The notes beneath the pieces were generated by a model that worked only from the letters and a program-made list of their open reading frames with translations, searched no databases and was not told where the DNA came from. Made by a program: the position numbers and the translations under genes. A stretch of DNA of 64,000 nt from Ramazzottius varieornatus (Eukaryota > Tardigrada > Eutardigrada > Parachela > Ramazzottiidae). Shown piece by piece: positions 52,117 through 64,000 of the stretch (the stretch's first letter is position 1; each line of letters opens with the position of its first letter). The stretch spans positions 4,702,448 to 4,766,447 of the forward strand of contig BDGG01000002.1 in NCBI GenBank assembly GCA_001949185.1, given 5' to 3'.

Positions 52117-52191
52117 ACTTCGGCACAGCCTTGAGGCGGAGAACAGCCAGCTGCCCTGGTGGCTGTTTCCATCTCAAGGCTGTGCCGAAGT
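52117..52191. repeat. 75-nt hairpin with a 19-bp perfect stem
   Basis: ACTTCGGCACAGCCTTGAG (52117-52135) is exactly reverse-complementary to CTCAAGGCTGTGCCGAAGT (52173-52191). An inner 6-bp stem (ACAGCC/GGCTGT) follows after an internal loop, leaving a terminal loop of about 12 nt. The size and shape fit a pre-miRNA-like hairpin, but it could equally be a small palindromic repeat. It sits about 350 nt upstream of the ARL6IP5 start codon. Confidence 0.6.
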
Positions 52192-52544
52192 ACGCCTGCA
52201 CCCTGCTGTCTTATTTTCCGGAACGCCAATGCGACATTCCCAGTCACCGCAGTTTCTCCGATCTTACCATCTTGAGGATCGTTTCTGCCGAATTCTGGAC
52301 TTGCGCCTTCTTTGTCGACAAGGCTCCGTTGTTTGGTCAACTACCGTTTATCACGTGCTTCTCTTCTCGCGTAAAATTGTGTTCATTCGAAGACACTGGA
52401 TTCCTACTTCCGGTTGGACTGGTAGAGGGGTTGTTCTCGTGGAGTCTACTCCAGTCTCGCAGGTAGTCTACCAAGAAAGCCTTGAATTCGCCGTTATTGA
52501 TTGTGTAGTTTTTACAGATTCGGTAATAGATCCACCGATCCACG

Positions 52545-53263
52545 ATGGCAGCGCGCGGTACTGGAGATCCCAACGGAACAAAGCTTCCTCCGTTTCGCAA
52601 CATGCAGGACTTCTGTTTGGATTCCGCTCGCTTCCAGGTTCCACCCTTTAATGACCAAGAACGCTGGGCGAACCGCGTCGTCAATAACTTGCTGTACTAT
52701 CAGACCAACTACTTCACTATTCTTCTGGCAGCTGTTTTACTCATCGGGTAAGTCGGAACTTTTGTCAATGTTCGGGAATGAAATTGTCGATGGTATGTTG
52801 TGACAGGATCATGAGCGCGTCGAACTTCCTATATGGCTTCATCGGAACACTCTGCCTCATGATGGCTATCGTGATGGGAACGTCAAAGCATCACGCTATG
52901 CGGGAACTACGTCGGAGTAAGATGTGGGCTTTCGTTCTAGCCGAAGCATTCTTGGCGTACTCGATGTACTCGCTGCTGCGCCCCATGGCCATCTTCGCCT
53001 TTCCTTTCGCCATTTCCGTTGCCTGTAAGACTTACAAGTTTGTAATCTATTGACTCTATGAAGGAAGTTTTCTGTGACGCATATCGATTCTCCTAGGTAT
53101 TTTTGTTCACGCCTCGCTTCGCACAAGGAACTTGAAGAATCGCGTCGTCAACAAGATGGAGCAGCTGGGAGTCAAGCGAAGCCCGATGGGGATCCTGATG
53201 GGGATGACAGGATATGAGGTCCAACTACGAGCTGAAGACCTGTTGGACGAATTGAAGAAGTGA
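52545..53263 (+). CDS. ARL6IP5: PRA1 family protein 3 (ARL6IP5/JWA homologue)
   Basis: Three exons encode about 190 residues. The N-terminal part has [20 protein letters not shown], the typical PRA1 (prenylated Rab acceptor) entry. Hydrophobic segments follow: [49 protein letters not shown] and [14 protein letters not shown]. The cytosolic tail [20 protein letters not shown] ends in EDLLDELKK. Four membrane segments and this tail match ARL6IP5, an ER protein that slows ER-to-Golgi traffic and negatively regulates the glutamate transporter EAAC1 in mammals. The Lys-rich C-terminus, like a di-lysine signal, fits ER residence. The start ATG fits length and homology. All family parts are present and nothing looks broken. 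Confidence 0.92.
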
Positions 53264-55363
53264 CTTTGCAAGCACCTGTCCCTGTGATCGTCTTTGCAGC
53301 AAAAGCTTCCACATAGCTCTTATTGTGATGTCATTTGGTCCGTATTATTCGTCAACAGTTACTTATCCTTGTTCCTTTGTGCATTATGAACTTTCGTCGT
53401 ATTTACTATTTACTAACTGTTTTGTCGCAGGTGGTTTTTTGTTGTACTTGCCCCATGCTGAATGTCAACAGGGAAAAAAATGACTTGAATACGTGTCGGA
53501 ATAAAGAAATATCCGGTAACAAGCTTCCAGCCGTTAATCGAGTCCTAAGACGCTGCGGAAGAACATGCCCTTCCGACAAGGTACTCCGTACTCCTGTGAT
53601 GTGAACAAATCTGACTAGAGTTTATACTTTTGAGCACACTAGATCGGAATAGATCCGCATGCAGCGACATCTTCTGGCGGCTAGATCTTTTAACCGAAAT
53701 TGACTACGATACGTGCGGAGAGGCAACTCCATATTATGGACCAATGAACCGTATAACAAAGTCCATGCTAGCCAGTGCGGCTCGGTGCGGCTAGAGATTC
53801 CCGTGAGTACCATTCAGTTTACGCATACCGTATTTAGTATCGCAGTAGAATATTGTGCGGTTTTGACTAGTGTTTCGTTTTATCCTATGAAATTCGGGTT
53901 TGAAGGTCTGATCCCGAGCGGAGGACCGTCGTCAAAACTCTCCGTCTAGTTTTGATTCCGTAGCATGTCGATCATTGATCCTTCCACGCAGGACCACATG
54001 GTGACCGAGGCCGGCTGAGAAATCAGTAAGAGTATGTGCTTGCCGCTTGTTTGAGTAATGACTCCAATTGATTACTTTACAACAGTCAAGTGTGTTTTGT
54101 GTTCCCTTGTGAGTTTGTATTTGATCAGTCGGAACGTTTCAGTAATTCCTTCCAAAATTTGCACTAAATCCCAAGCCTGAACGTCAGCAAAGACTGTCCT
54201 AAGTTAAGAGCTGGATGGGGCTTGATGTCGCTCACTTCGATAAATCGTAACGAGAACTCAAGATGAGAAGACCGAAGATACCTTCTTCCTCGCTTCTTTC
54301 AAATTAGCTAAAAAGTTTTCGAACTCAAAGAAACACTCTTGCTCACGTCGCAAGGCAGAATGAAGTGTTTTTCACTTCGTAGACCTTCTTCAAAACCGAT
54401 ACGAGAACCGTATCAGCAGAGTATCAAACAATTTGGGGGACAGCTTCAAAGGGATGGCACCACTTTATCGATTATCCATAATCCAATGGCGCCGATTTGC
54501 TTTACCGATATTTGTCTCAATTGGATCAGGACCCACTTGAAATTGTCTTGGGAGATGCTCGATTTCCTTGGCGTAGCGGGCTTATATAGCACACGCCGAT
54601 ATAGCTTCCGGTCTGGATAGTTAGTTGGGCGTGGTCGCTCGAAAACTCGGTGCGCGATATTTGCCGTGATTTGGACCGTGGGAACGTTTTTTAGACTTGT
54701 ATTTAATCCTTATCAGTCAAGATGGTTGTAGGGGGGCTGCAGTTGGTTTTGCCATTGAAGTAATTGGTCCTGCAAGGCGATAAATAGCTAAATGTGGTGA
54801 TTTCAACAAGCTGATAGGAATGGTGCTGAACTATTGGACTTGGCTGCTTTGCAGTGTGGAGCGACTTAACGATTCGCGAAAGTTAGAAGAGGAAGGAGAA
54901 ACTGAAAGCCAGTCAAGCAAAGCGATCTGATCGCCTTGTGGATCTCCTTTCTTGAAATCGCTGATACATGTTCCCCCTCCCTAATCTCTCTCTCAACTAG
55001 CCCTTGTAGTCAAGTTGGCCATTATCAGGACGGGCCAAAGACGATCATCAAACGACTCAGATATCGAATTCACATTGATGATCTTTGTGGAACAGAAGAT
55101 GCTGCCGTTTCTGTAACCTGTGCTTGACCGTTCTGATCTCTATTTTCAGACCAGGAATTCCTCAAACATTATCCACACCCACTGCAAAGGAATTTCCCGT
55201 GTCTTCTGGATTTTGCCATCTCGTTTGATGCAATCCAGATCAGCTTGATTCGCCTCTTCTGAGAAGAATGTTGTTAAGAAAATATGCGCTGTGAATACTC
55301 ATCTGTTATCCTATTGCGTTGTACAGGCGGCTGAAGGCCGTCAGTGTTCTTTTTCGCGGCACG
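53264..55363. other. Spacer between ARL6IP5 and laminin beta
   Basis: About 2.1 kb. Apart from the ARL6IP5 poly(A) signal I see no gene, repeat or RNA that I can support. The open frames are short and unrelated to known families. The laminin promoter and 5' UTR should lie in the right part. Confidence 0.5.
53500..53505 (+). terminator. Poly(A) signal of ARL6IP5
   Basis: An AATAAA hexamer 237 nt after the ARL6IP5 stop codon, the first canonical one downstream. Confidence 0.6.
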
Positions 55364-58300
55364 ATGGACTTCCGGAGGAATAATATTCTTTATCGTGTTT
55401 GCCTGACCATATTGCTTCAGATGTATCTTGCGATTGCTCAGCAGCAAGATGACTGTTCGCAGAGTAGTTGTTATCCTGCAACGGGAGATTTGCTCATCGG
55501 TCGGGAAGCGCGCTTATCCGCCACCTCTACATGTGGTCTGACCAAGCCCGAGCGCTATTGTATTGTCAGTCATTTGGAGGATGAAAAGAAGTGCTTCCGC
55601 TGTGATTCGCGGCAACCCTATGTACCTGGATTAAATGAGAATAGCCATCGGGTGGAAAACGTAGTGTCCAAACTTGTCCCACAAAGGAAGCGCACATGGT
55701 GGCAAGCTGAGAATGGTATGCAACCGAATATGTCCAAACAAGCGTGATCACTGTAATTTGAGCTCCCCGAGGTCTCCAAACGTTTTCGCCATAAATTTTC
55801 ATACAAGATCTTAAAAAAGTGTATGACTTCTGACATTAGCGCAAAACTCGACCATGGAAAAACCCGCTAAATTTATTATGCGAGTTTCTAATCAAGGTCA
55901 TATTTTCAGGAGTTTCGAATGTATCTATACGGCTGGATCTGGAGGCCGAATTCCATTTCACCCATCTCATCATTACCTTCAAGACTTTTCGACCATCGGC
56001 GATGTTGGTTGAACGGTCTCACGATTTCGGCAAGACCTGGCATGTATATCGGTACTTTGCGTATGACTGCGGCGACTCGTTTCCCGGTGTGCCGACAGGA
56101 CAACCACGACGCCTTACGGAAGTCATTTGTGAATCCCGCTACTCTGCTCAAGCTCCTTCTTCCGACGGCGAGGTAGGCGATCACTGTATTTCTGCTTCGT
56201 CTGATGGGATTTGACAGTTTATTTTCCAGCTCGTTTTCCGTGTACTCCCAGCCAATATTATCATCGAAGACCCTTACAACATGGAGGTCCAAAATCTACT
56301 GAAGATGACGAACATGCGGATCAATTTCACTAAACTGCATACTCTGGGTGACAACTTGCTGGACAGGCGGCCGGAAATAGCGGAAAAATATTATTATGGT
56401 ATCACTGAAATGGTCGTCAGAGGAAGTTGCTCATGCTACGGTCATGCTCGCCGCTGTATCGCACTTCCGGGAGTACATCCCAATCCGGACATGGTGAGCC
56501 CTCTCATATGCTGGACGTGGGCAAATGATTGAAGCCAGATCGTCCTCCCAAGTGGCGTACATTTCTAGCCGCTTGCAATGGATTCGTGAGCCACTTGTGA
56601 CACAGCGATCTGGTCTAGCTCAGTTGCCCATGTCTCCATCCGATGGAAAGCATGTCACTGCAATTCTTTTTTCCAGGTTCACGGACGTTGCGAATGTACT
56701 CACAATACGAAAGGAATGAACTGCGAACAGTGCGAGGATTTCTTCAACGATTTTCCGTGGAAGCCCGCCGTAGGCCGCGACATCAACGCGTGCAAACGTA
56801 CGTTGAAGTGTTTGACTTTTTGAGGAAATTCGTTGTATGAAATGTGTTTGTGATGAGTGAGCTCTAGCCTACGGTGGACTTTGCTTTTTAGGCTGCGAGT
56901 GTAACAATCACGCGTCGAGGTGTCACTTCGATCCCGCTGTTTTCGAGGCAAGCGGTAGAGTTTCTGGTGGCGTGTGCGATGACTGCCAGGATAACACCAT
57001 GGGCAGGAATTGTGAGATGTGCAAGAATTACTTCTACCAAGACCCAGCGAGACAAATGACGGACCCGGGTGTTTGTTTACGTAAGACTGGTTTACTTCAT
57101 CAGTAAAAAAAGATCATTGTATATTTTACCTTAATTAATTATGTTTGTTATCGTTCATTTTTCAGCTTGTGATTGTGATCCGAAAGGTTCACTCAACGAA
57201 GGTCTCTGTGATTCTAAGCAAGACCCGATTAACGAACTGGAAGCTGGCAAATGTCACTGCAAGCAGTATGTGACGGGGCGGCGCTGCGATGTTTGTTTGG
57301 ATGGCTACTTCGATCTTCGAGAAGATAACCCTGTAGGCTGTCGTGGTATGTACACATTTACTTTGTCTGCCCTCTGCAGTTTATTTCCGGTTCAACGGTA
57401 CCTTCTTTCACAGCGTGCGCCTGTAATCTTCTGGGAACGATCGGTAACTCCGGATGTGACAAGACGACTGGACAATGTACCTGCAAGCGTTTCGTCAGCG
57501 GTGAGAACTGCGACCGCTGCGCCCCGGGTTTCTACGGTATGAGTGAAGACCGGGATGGATGCAAGGCTTGTGACTGCGACCTTGGCGGCAGCTTCGACAA
57601 CGATTGCGACCAAACCACTGGGCAGTGCCGATGTCGACCTAACGTGGCTGGTAGAAGGTGCGACCAACCGGAAGTTGGCTACTTCGCACCGTACCTGGAT
57701 TACCATACCTACGAAGCCGAAGATTCCACCGGCTCTCCGGTAAAGATACTCCAACTATACGCAAAACATTAGCAACTTTCAAATATACATTATTTTTGTA
57801 TTTGCATGGTGAACGAACAATCACCCAGTCATACCAGATTTTCGACCATATTTTCACGTAATTTCGATTTATCTTACAGAATACTCGAGTGGTGGTTCGT
57901 GAGCGACATTCGAACCGAGGCGCCACCTGGACAGGAACCGGTTACATGCAGGCGACCGAAGGTGCGACGCTGGAGTTTGCCCTGGACGACATTCCTCTGT
58001 CGACTGATTATCATTTGTTGATCCGCTACGATACGACCGGTAACCGAGACTGGAAGGAAGTGGGGATTGAACTGATCCGGCCGCCAAGCGAAGACCCCAA
58101 TGGAGTCTGCGGTAACGTCATCCGGCAGACGGGCTACATGTTCACCACGTTACCTGCTGGACAGCAGTTCCAGCTGATCAACCCATCGTTCTGTCTCGAG
58201 AAAGGACAACGGTATGCTCTCAAGCTCGACTTCTCTCGACAAGGCGACGGACCTGGACAAGGTGCACCACCAGTAATCCTCGTGGACTCTGTAAGAGGCC

Positions 58301-61300
58301 GTCTCCTTCTGCTGATTTTTTCTGTCGATTAGTATATTCATTTGCTGTGCTTTGTAGGTGGTACTCGTTCCCAACATGAACTCGATACCTTTCTTCCAAG
58401 GTCGGCAAGGCGAGTTTCACAAGCAGGAGTTTGATCGACATCGTTGTTTGGACTCGCAACTTGGCGCCGTCAAATCCGAATTGATCGACGTTTGCCGGAA
58501 CTACATCAATTCCATTTCCCTGTATACGGAAGGCCGAGCTTTGCGTGAGTTTCTTGATCCCATATTCATGTCAGCGTTATGGGTTAGCAAAATCAAAAGC
58601 CCTGTTGATTTTTAGCATGCACATGTGATAGCACGGGATCTCACAGTTCGGAGTGTGGAGCTCTCGGTGGCCAGTGCAAGTGCAAGTCCAACGTCGTGAA
58701 CCGCATCTGCGACCGTTGTGCCCCTGGCACCTACGGATTTGGGCCGCGTGGATGTACCGAATGCGAATGCCACAATGTCGGCAGTGAGGACAACTTCTGT
58801 GATGCCATGACCGGTCAGTGCAAATGTCGTCCAAACACTTTCGGCCGTCGCTGCGACGAATGTCAGACGGGTTTCTGGAACTACCCACATTGCGAGCCAT
58901 GTCAGTGCAGTGGTCGAGCGGAGACTTGTGATTCCAAGACCGGAGCTTGTATTGCTTGTCGAGACTACACATCCGGCCAGAACTGCGAGCGTTGCCTGGA
59001 TGGATACTACGGCGATCCGCGGCCGGGTGGTGGAGTTCCGTGCCGAGCCTGTCCTTGCCCGGGCGGTATTGACAGTGGCTTCCAACATGCGTCATCGTGT
59101 TACTTGGATCCTACGACGCAAGATGTGGTGTGCCGATGCGATGTCGGATATACTGGTTCGAAATGTGAACGGTGCGATGAAGGCTTCTTCGGAAACCCAC
59201 TGGTTGCTGGTAAGAAAAGTGGGACCTCGACAATTTCAGTTTTTCCAAGTGGCGAACCGCAGCAGCCAGTGACATTGTAAAGATGCGCCACTTAGGGGGA
59301 AAGTCTTGTCGAGTTTGTTGGCTGTATTCCTTCGTGAACCCACGTGATCGTTTTCATTAATCACTGGTCCTAAGTATATCTTTTTTCCACAGGTGGTACA
59401 TGCTCACCGTGTCAGTGTAACGGCAACATTGAGCCGATGGCACCCGGAAGTTGCGATCCTAATACCGGTGAATGCAAGCGTTGTCTCTTCAACACGGAAG
59501 GTTTCCACTGCGAGCACTGCAAAGCTGGCTTCTTTGGCGACGCCAAGAGACAGACCTGTCGACGATGCGTCTGTGATGTACTGGGAACTGATCCGCTTGG
59601 TGGTTCCTGCAACCGAATCACCGGCCAGTGTCCTTGCTTACCGAACGTTCTGGGTCTCAGTTGCGATCACTGTCGAGAAAACCATTGGAAGCTTGCCAGT
59701 GGCAAAGGCTGTGATGCCTGTGCTTGCGATCCGAAGGGCTCGGTGTCTGCCCAGTGCGACCTGTACATGGGTCTTTGTCGGTGTCAGCCGGGTCGTGGTG
59801 GACGAACTTGTTCTGACTGCGAGACGGGCTATTGGGGAGACCCCAACGTCCGATGCGAAAGTACGTAGTCGCACTGTCGCAGTTTGAATGTTATCACATT
59901 TGTATTTCTTTGTTCATCGTAGGATGTCAGTGTGATCCTCAAGGAACAGCTAGTTCGCAGTGTAACAAGCAAGATGGCTCATGTGTCTGCGTGCCTGGTG
60001 TAACTGGCTACGCTTGCAACAAGTGTCAGCGGGGATGGACCGGACAAGTACCCAACTGTCAACCCTGTGGTGATTGCTTCAACAATTGGGATGTTGTGAT
60101 CGGAGAACTGAAAAGTGAGTTCTTTCTTTGATGCTTTCGGTGAAGGCGTATCGGACATTGTCGGTTGCTCTTTTCGTTTCAGAGGAGACGAACGTCTTGA
60201 TAGGCAGAGCTGATCAAGTTCGGGACCAAGGTATTGGTGGAGCATACGAAGCCGAGTTCAAGGCAATGGAGAAGAAGCTTGCGCATGTGGATAACATCGT
60301 ATCGAGTACCAACATCAGCACGGCTCAAGTCGCCAGCATACAGGACCTTCTCAAAGGCCTCAAGTACGGAAAACTTCCTATATATATATACATATATAGA
60401 GTTGGAGTACAATAGTAGTAAATGCTGATGTTTATTCTGAACTGTAGGCGGAATCTGACCGCAAGCGAAATGAAACTTCGAGATGTGAACGAGAAAGTGA
60501 ACAACGGCACCCAGCGACTTGTCAACATTAACGCCGATATAAACGTTCTGAAGAGCCGTTTCAGTGACTTGAACGACGACGCTTCAGCTTTACGAAACAA
60601 TGCGACCGCTTTGCAGGAGGCTAATGTGCAAGGTAAATTTGACATGGCGACTTCTTTTGGTCACTTGTTAATTTAACGGATGAAGTATATGATTGCTGTT
60701 TCACAGGTGCGCTCAACCTTACCAGGGATGCACAAAGACGGTCGCAAGAAGCACAGAACCGTATTCTTCAGTCCACTGCTTCGCTTTCCAAGTCGCAGGA
60801 AATTCGTGGGCGTGTGGAAAACATGCTGAACCAAACAGAAATCGACATTGCAGCTGGCCAAGTGGAGAATGAGGACCTGTTGGCAGAGCTTGATGCAACA
60901 GTCGTGGAGCTCAACTCGAAGATACCGGGACTCAACAGCATGGTAAGAAGTAATCGGGATTCAATGGTCGATAGCCGTAGACAAATAACCACGCTTGATT
61001 TCAGGTTTGCGACAAGGGCGGGAACCCTTGTGATGAAGTGTGCGGAGGAGCTGGATGTGGTCGCTGTGGAGGCCTTAGCTGCGAGAATGGTGCCTTGCAG
61101 AAATCCAAGTCTGCGCTGGATCTTGCGCGAAGGGCTGAGGAGAAGATTGATGCACTAGAAATCAAGGCAGATCGGTTACTCGGAGAGGTAACTTTTAATA
61201 GCATGAAACCGGTCAGAATTTCTTCCGCGCTCCATCAGGTGTTAATGCTCGCTTATGTGTATGTTGTAGGTTCAAAATGCTCAACGCAAGTCGCAACAAG

Positions 61301-62395
61301 CTCTCGCGATGACAGAATCCGCCCATATTACGGCTGAGAATGCCAGGAATGTCTCTCGGGATCTCCGAGCTGATCTGGACAAGCTTTTGAACGACATCAA
61401 CGAATTCACCATCGGAGACCGGGCCAAACCTTCGCAGATCAGGCAGCTCGCGGACGAAATTCAAAACCGCTCCATCTCACTGTCTCAAGAAGAGATTATG
61501 CAGCTGGCCTTACAGATCAACCAGACGATCCTGGGTCTAACAAACATCGACACCATCATTGCCGAAACGGCCAGGGATGCTTCGATAGCAGACTCGCTAA
61601 AACAACGAGCTAACGACGCAAGGTTCGCCACTACTCTGCTCTAGCATTTGACTCGTTTGACTAGGGTGTCTTATGGACTAACTCTTCACTCATAGTAGTA
61701 TGATTATCGTATAGAAATCGAACAGGAGCGGTGCTCAAAGCTGCGCAAGATGTTCGCGATGCTCTTCAAGCCGCCAAGATATCGCAAGACGCTGCACAAG
61801 CCGCCATCAACAATGCCACCGCAGACATCATGGAAGCCGGAAAGGATCTCACAACGACCTCCAACGGCACCGACACCGCCGAAGTTACTGCTGCTACCTC
61901 GCTGGAAGCCGCTCTACTGCTACAACAACGCCTTCGTGACGTCGAGAAGAACTTTACAGCGAACCGGTTGAACGTTCAGAAGGCGGAAGTGGAAACGCGA
62001 AACATGGAAGCACAGGCTGCTGATGTCGAGAAGGTAAAATTAGCGGTTAACCTCAGTGTTATTTCAGCTTGTTTATTCTGGTATGGTTTCTTCAGAAAGC
62101 TGCTCAGCTCACCACCAAGCATCAACAAGCTCAAGAGGAACTCCGGAAGAAGACGAACTCCTTAGGTGCCAACGTTCAGAAAAGAGCGAAAGTCCTGAGG
62201 ACGCAGGCCAACAACATACGGCAGTCGACACAAGGGAAGCTCCGCGAGCTTGACGACCTCGAAGTCAAGCTACCGCAGAACGAAGCCAAGATAAGGAGTA
62301 TCAGCTCGGAGATAGACGAACTGCTAAGGAGGATGAACCAAGCTTATTCCGTTATCGATGACCGGGAAAAGTTTTATCGAACTTGTAGCCTTTAG
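55364..62395 (+). CDS. LAMB1: Laminin subunit beta
   Basis: A secreted basement-membrane chain that assembles with alpha and gamma chains through a C-terminal coiled coil. The start [20 protein letters not shown] gives a signal peptide ending near AIAQ. The laminin N-terminal domain follows ([53 protein letters not shown]), then Cys-rich LE repeats (56.7-57.7 kb), and the beta-specific LF/IV module (57.7-58.6 kb). A second LE array with many CxCxxxG repeats runs 58.6-60.1 kb. The heptad-rich coiled coil runs 60.2-62.4 kb and is interrupted by the beta knob ([20 protein letters not shown]), which only beta chains carry. The end FYRTCSL places a Cys near the C-terminus, as expected for the disulfide to the gamma chain. 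About 20 exons are read, all with good splice sites. The stop is at 62393-62395. Beta-1/2 type rather than beta-3, because the full LN and LF domains are present. Confidence 0.95.
56533..56615. repeat. Palindromic GTGGCGCA element, copy 6 (laminin intron)
   Basis: The core CCCAAGTGGCGTAC pairs with GTGAGCCACTTGTG, with outer arms CCAGATCG and CGATCTGG. It is a diverged copy whose outer arms differ from the 48-kb copy but keep the palindromic layout. It lies within a laminin beta intron of about 180 nt. Confidence 0.65.
59223..59317. repeat. Palindromic GTGGCGCA element, copy 7 (laminin intron)
   Basis: The core TCCAAGTGGCGAA pairs with TGCGCCACTTAGG. The outer arms are CCTCGACAATTTCAG and AAGTCTTGTCGAGTT (shared TCGACAA). 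The right flank TTGTTGGCTG also follows the copy at 10.7 kb. It lies in a second laminin beta intron. Confidence 0.7.
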
Positions 62396-63239
62396 GTCTT
62401 CCTTTTTGTTGTATTGAACCTGCTCCCTCTCTTTTGCATTTTGAATCAATAGTGCTCACGTTATGTTCCTGTTTTATTAATTGACTTTCTAGATTTTGTG
62501 CCTAAGCATCAACGAATGTACACGACATGGCACAGCATATCATCCGTATACTGTCCGGTCCACCGCGTTCCACCATATGTCAGTAGGAACCATATCTCAC
62601 TTTGGTCTTCGATATTTCCATTCCCCGGTTATAAGCCAAGTTAAGTTCCGGAAGTTGCACGCCAGCCCGTCACTTGAGTTCCTTCCACCTGAGCAGATTG
62701 AATCAAACAAATTCCGGATGATGAACCCTGTTCGAGTCTTCTGACTGTCTGCGGACATCTCGATTTCGTTCCGACGATGGTCAACAGGAATTTTACTTGG
62801 GAAAGTTTCAAAACTACAATCGTCGGAGACAAAAAATCTTCCACGTTACGCAAGTGTAAAAAGTATGGTTGAAACGTCAAGAAGTGTACAAGAAAGGTCT
62901 CTATCCAATCCAAGACTAAAGATATCATCGACGACCCAAAAACGTATCGAAGAGATAAAAAAGACGCAGAATGATTTCAAGCGAGTCTAGAAGAGAATCA
63001 AAAACTAGAAACATAAACGATCGGTTCGAAGTACAGTACCAAAAGCTGAAAGTTGGCTCCGCGACCAAAGATGCTAACTTCGTTCAGCCACAACTGAAAG
63101 ACAGGACCAACGTGTCCAAAAGCTTCACGTGTTTTACTGGTCCCGTGAAGGCTGGATCGAAGGACCTGCAACGAGAAAACACGACATTGTAACTTTGCTA
63201 AAAATACTCAACCAGAAAATGAGGAAAAAGAGAACTCAC
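62396..63239. other. 3' region of laminin beta and possible 3' part of the right-edge gene
   Basis: No gene here is clear. The right-edge minus-strand gene ends its visible exon at a GTGAGT donor (63239), so further 3' exons should lie in this stretch. A minus-strand frame near 62641-62750 could be its last exon (ending VTGWRATSGT), but I cannot confirm the splice. Confidence 0.35.
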
Positions 63240-64000
63240 CGTAATACACGCCTGGCATCGAGTACTGAGGATAACACGGCTGACTTAGTACTTGGAACGG
63301 ATGATAACCCGACCAAGTGTGGACTATGAAGGTAGTAGGAGCCTGGACGTAAGGTTGAGCAGGACGACCACAGAACGCTGGCTGGACCGACGGCATCAGG
63401 GCGCTACCTGCAACAGAAAAGACAGATATTGAAACTTGAAAGCTTGTTGGAATATATTGTTAGGACGTAACATCAACATACCTTGCGAAGAGTTCTGCTG
63501 AAAGTTGATCGTGCATCCCTGGAACCGTTGATCGCGCTGAGCTTTGTCACTGAACGAGCTGCGCGATCCTTGGTACTGGTTCCTTGGATGAGGATTGCCA
63601 CGAGGTCTGCCTCGACTGACTTCCCGCGGCGAATCATGACGCGATGTGGAGAGACGCGCTGAGGTGGAGGAAGGGTGACGAGTACACTGACCACTAGAGC
63701 TCGATTCAGACGAACCCGGAAGCGATAGACTATCCTGACGATGCCGGAGTATGCTACCCGGAAACACTTCCCTAGCCAATGGGAGCTGATCCAAGTTCCA
63801 TCCCATGGTACGCACTGCTTTCATCTGGTCCATCGTCGCTTGATTCAAGGAATGGCAGTGAAGCAGGACAGCCGATTTGAAGACTCGAAGGCTGAAAGAC
63901 AAATACAGATCCTTTCGTTGACTGGACCACCTAGCACGAGCCGAACAAAGAAATGAAGCGAATTTAAAAATACAGTGTTTGTTGTACTTACAAGCCATAC
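63240..64000 (-). CDS. Unrecognised gene, partial, running off the right edge
   Basis: Two exons are readable on the minus strand. The upstream one (about 63482-63893) begins after a TTTCAG acceptor-like sequence and contains SLNQATMDQMKAVRTMGWNL, DQLPLAREVFPGSILRHRQD, then a Ser/Arg-rich stretch (SRHDSPREVSRGRPRGNPHP) and FQGCTINFQQNSSQ. The next (63240-63410) is Pro/Tyr/Gln-rich (RPAQPYVQAPTTFIVHTWSG, CYPQYSMPGVYYG) and ends at a good GTGAGT donor. The 5' part lies beyond the window. Ser/Arg-rich followed by Pro/Tyr-rich composition is common in RNA-binding proteins, but I recognise no domain and assign no function. Confidence 0.55.

Larger units (their letters stand above)
48825..52544. 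other. Gene-poor 3.7-kb region
   Basis: No conserved gene is visible. Plus-strand frames between 49450 and 51360 are open for 60-115 codons at a time, but none shows a domain I can name. A weak integrase-tail-like string (HMVLVRNHHGK, near 51155) might mark an ancient retroelement, but this is not enough to call one. The region contains a GAC microsatellite and, close to the ARL6IP5 gene, a strong hairpin. Confidence 0.5.

Overview
The window is nuclear DNA from an animal. It carries multi-exon genes with short GT-AG introns (mostly about 50-200 nt), and two of them, a class XV myosin and a laminin beta chain, are animal-type genes. The compact introns and close, alternating-strand packing suit a small-genome invertebrate such as an ecdysozoan (a tardigrade would fit). 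The sequence alone does not settle the phylum. There is one 50-N assembly gap.

Layout. 1-2.2 kb: no recognisable gene. 2.2-16.8 kb (+): unconventional myosin XV, from motor to C-terminal FERM. 17.0-17.8 kb (-): an intronless AN1 zinc-finger protein (ZFAND1-like). 18.8-19.4 kb (+): a broken PM20D2-like M20 peptidase. 19.7-23.9 kb (-): GTP-dependent PEP carboxykinase, with a Tc1/mariner-like MITE in one intron. 24.6-25.6 kb (-): low-complexity Gly/His-rich reading frames of doubtful status. 26.1-28.0 kb (+): the C-terminal part of a P-element/THAP9-type transposase. 28-32 kb: gene-poor, rich in inverted repeats. 32.0-32.9 kb (+): dolichol kinase catalytic half. 33.0-37.4 kb (-): a secreted Gly/Ser/Gln/Asn/Tyr-rich repetitive protein whose intron holds a TTAA-ended foldback element and the gap. 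39.4-44.5 kb (+): RNA polymerase II subunit RPB2. 45.3-48.8 kb (-): a PHD-finger protein with KMT2E/SETD5-like features. 48.9-52.5 kb: gene-poor. 52.5-53.3 kb (+): PRA1-family ARL6IP5. 55.4-62.4 kb (+): laminin beta. 63.2 kb to the right edge (-): part of an unrecognised gene.

These are mostly unrelated housekeeping and tissue genes, not a pathway cluster. Cytoskeleton and matrix (myosin XV, laminin, the secreted repetitive protein), transcription and chromatin (RPB2, PHD protein), metabolism and glycosylation (PEPCK, dolichol kinase), stress proteostasis (ZFAND1-like) and membrane trafficking (ARL6IP5) are all represented.

The most interesting non-genic signal is a family of short palindromic elements built on a core like CCAAGTGGCGCAC...GTGCGCCACTTGG. 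I found seven copies, all inside introns of five different genes. Other points of interest are the secreted low-complexity protein with duplicated symmetric exons, the partly decayed transposase gene whose poly(A) signal overlaps its stop codon, and a 75-nt hairpin upstream of ARL6IP5.
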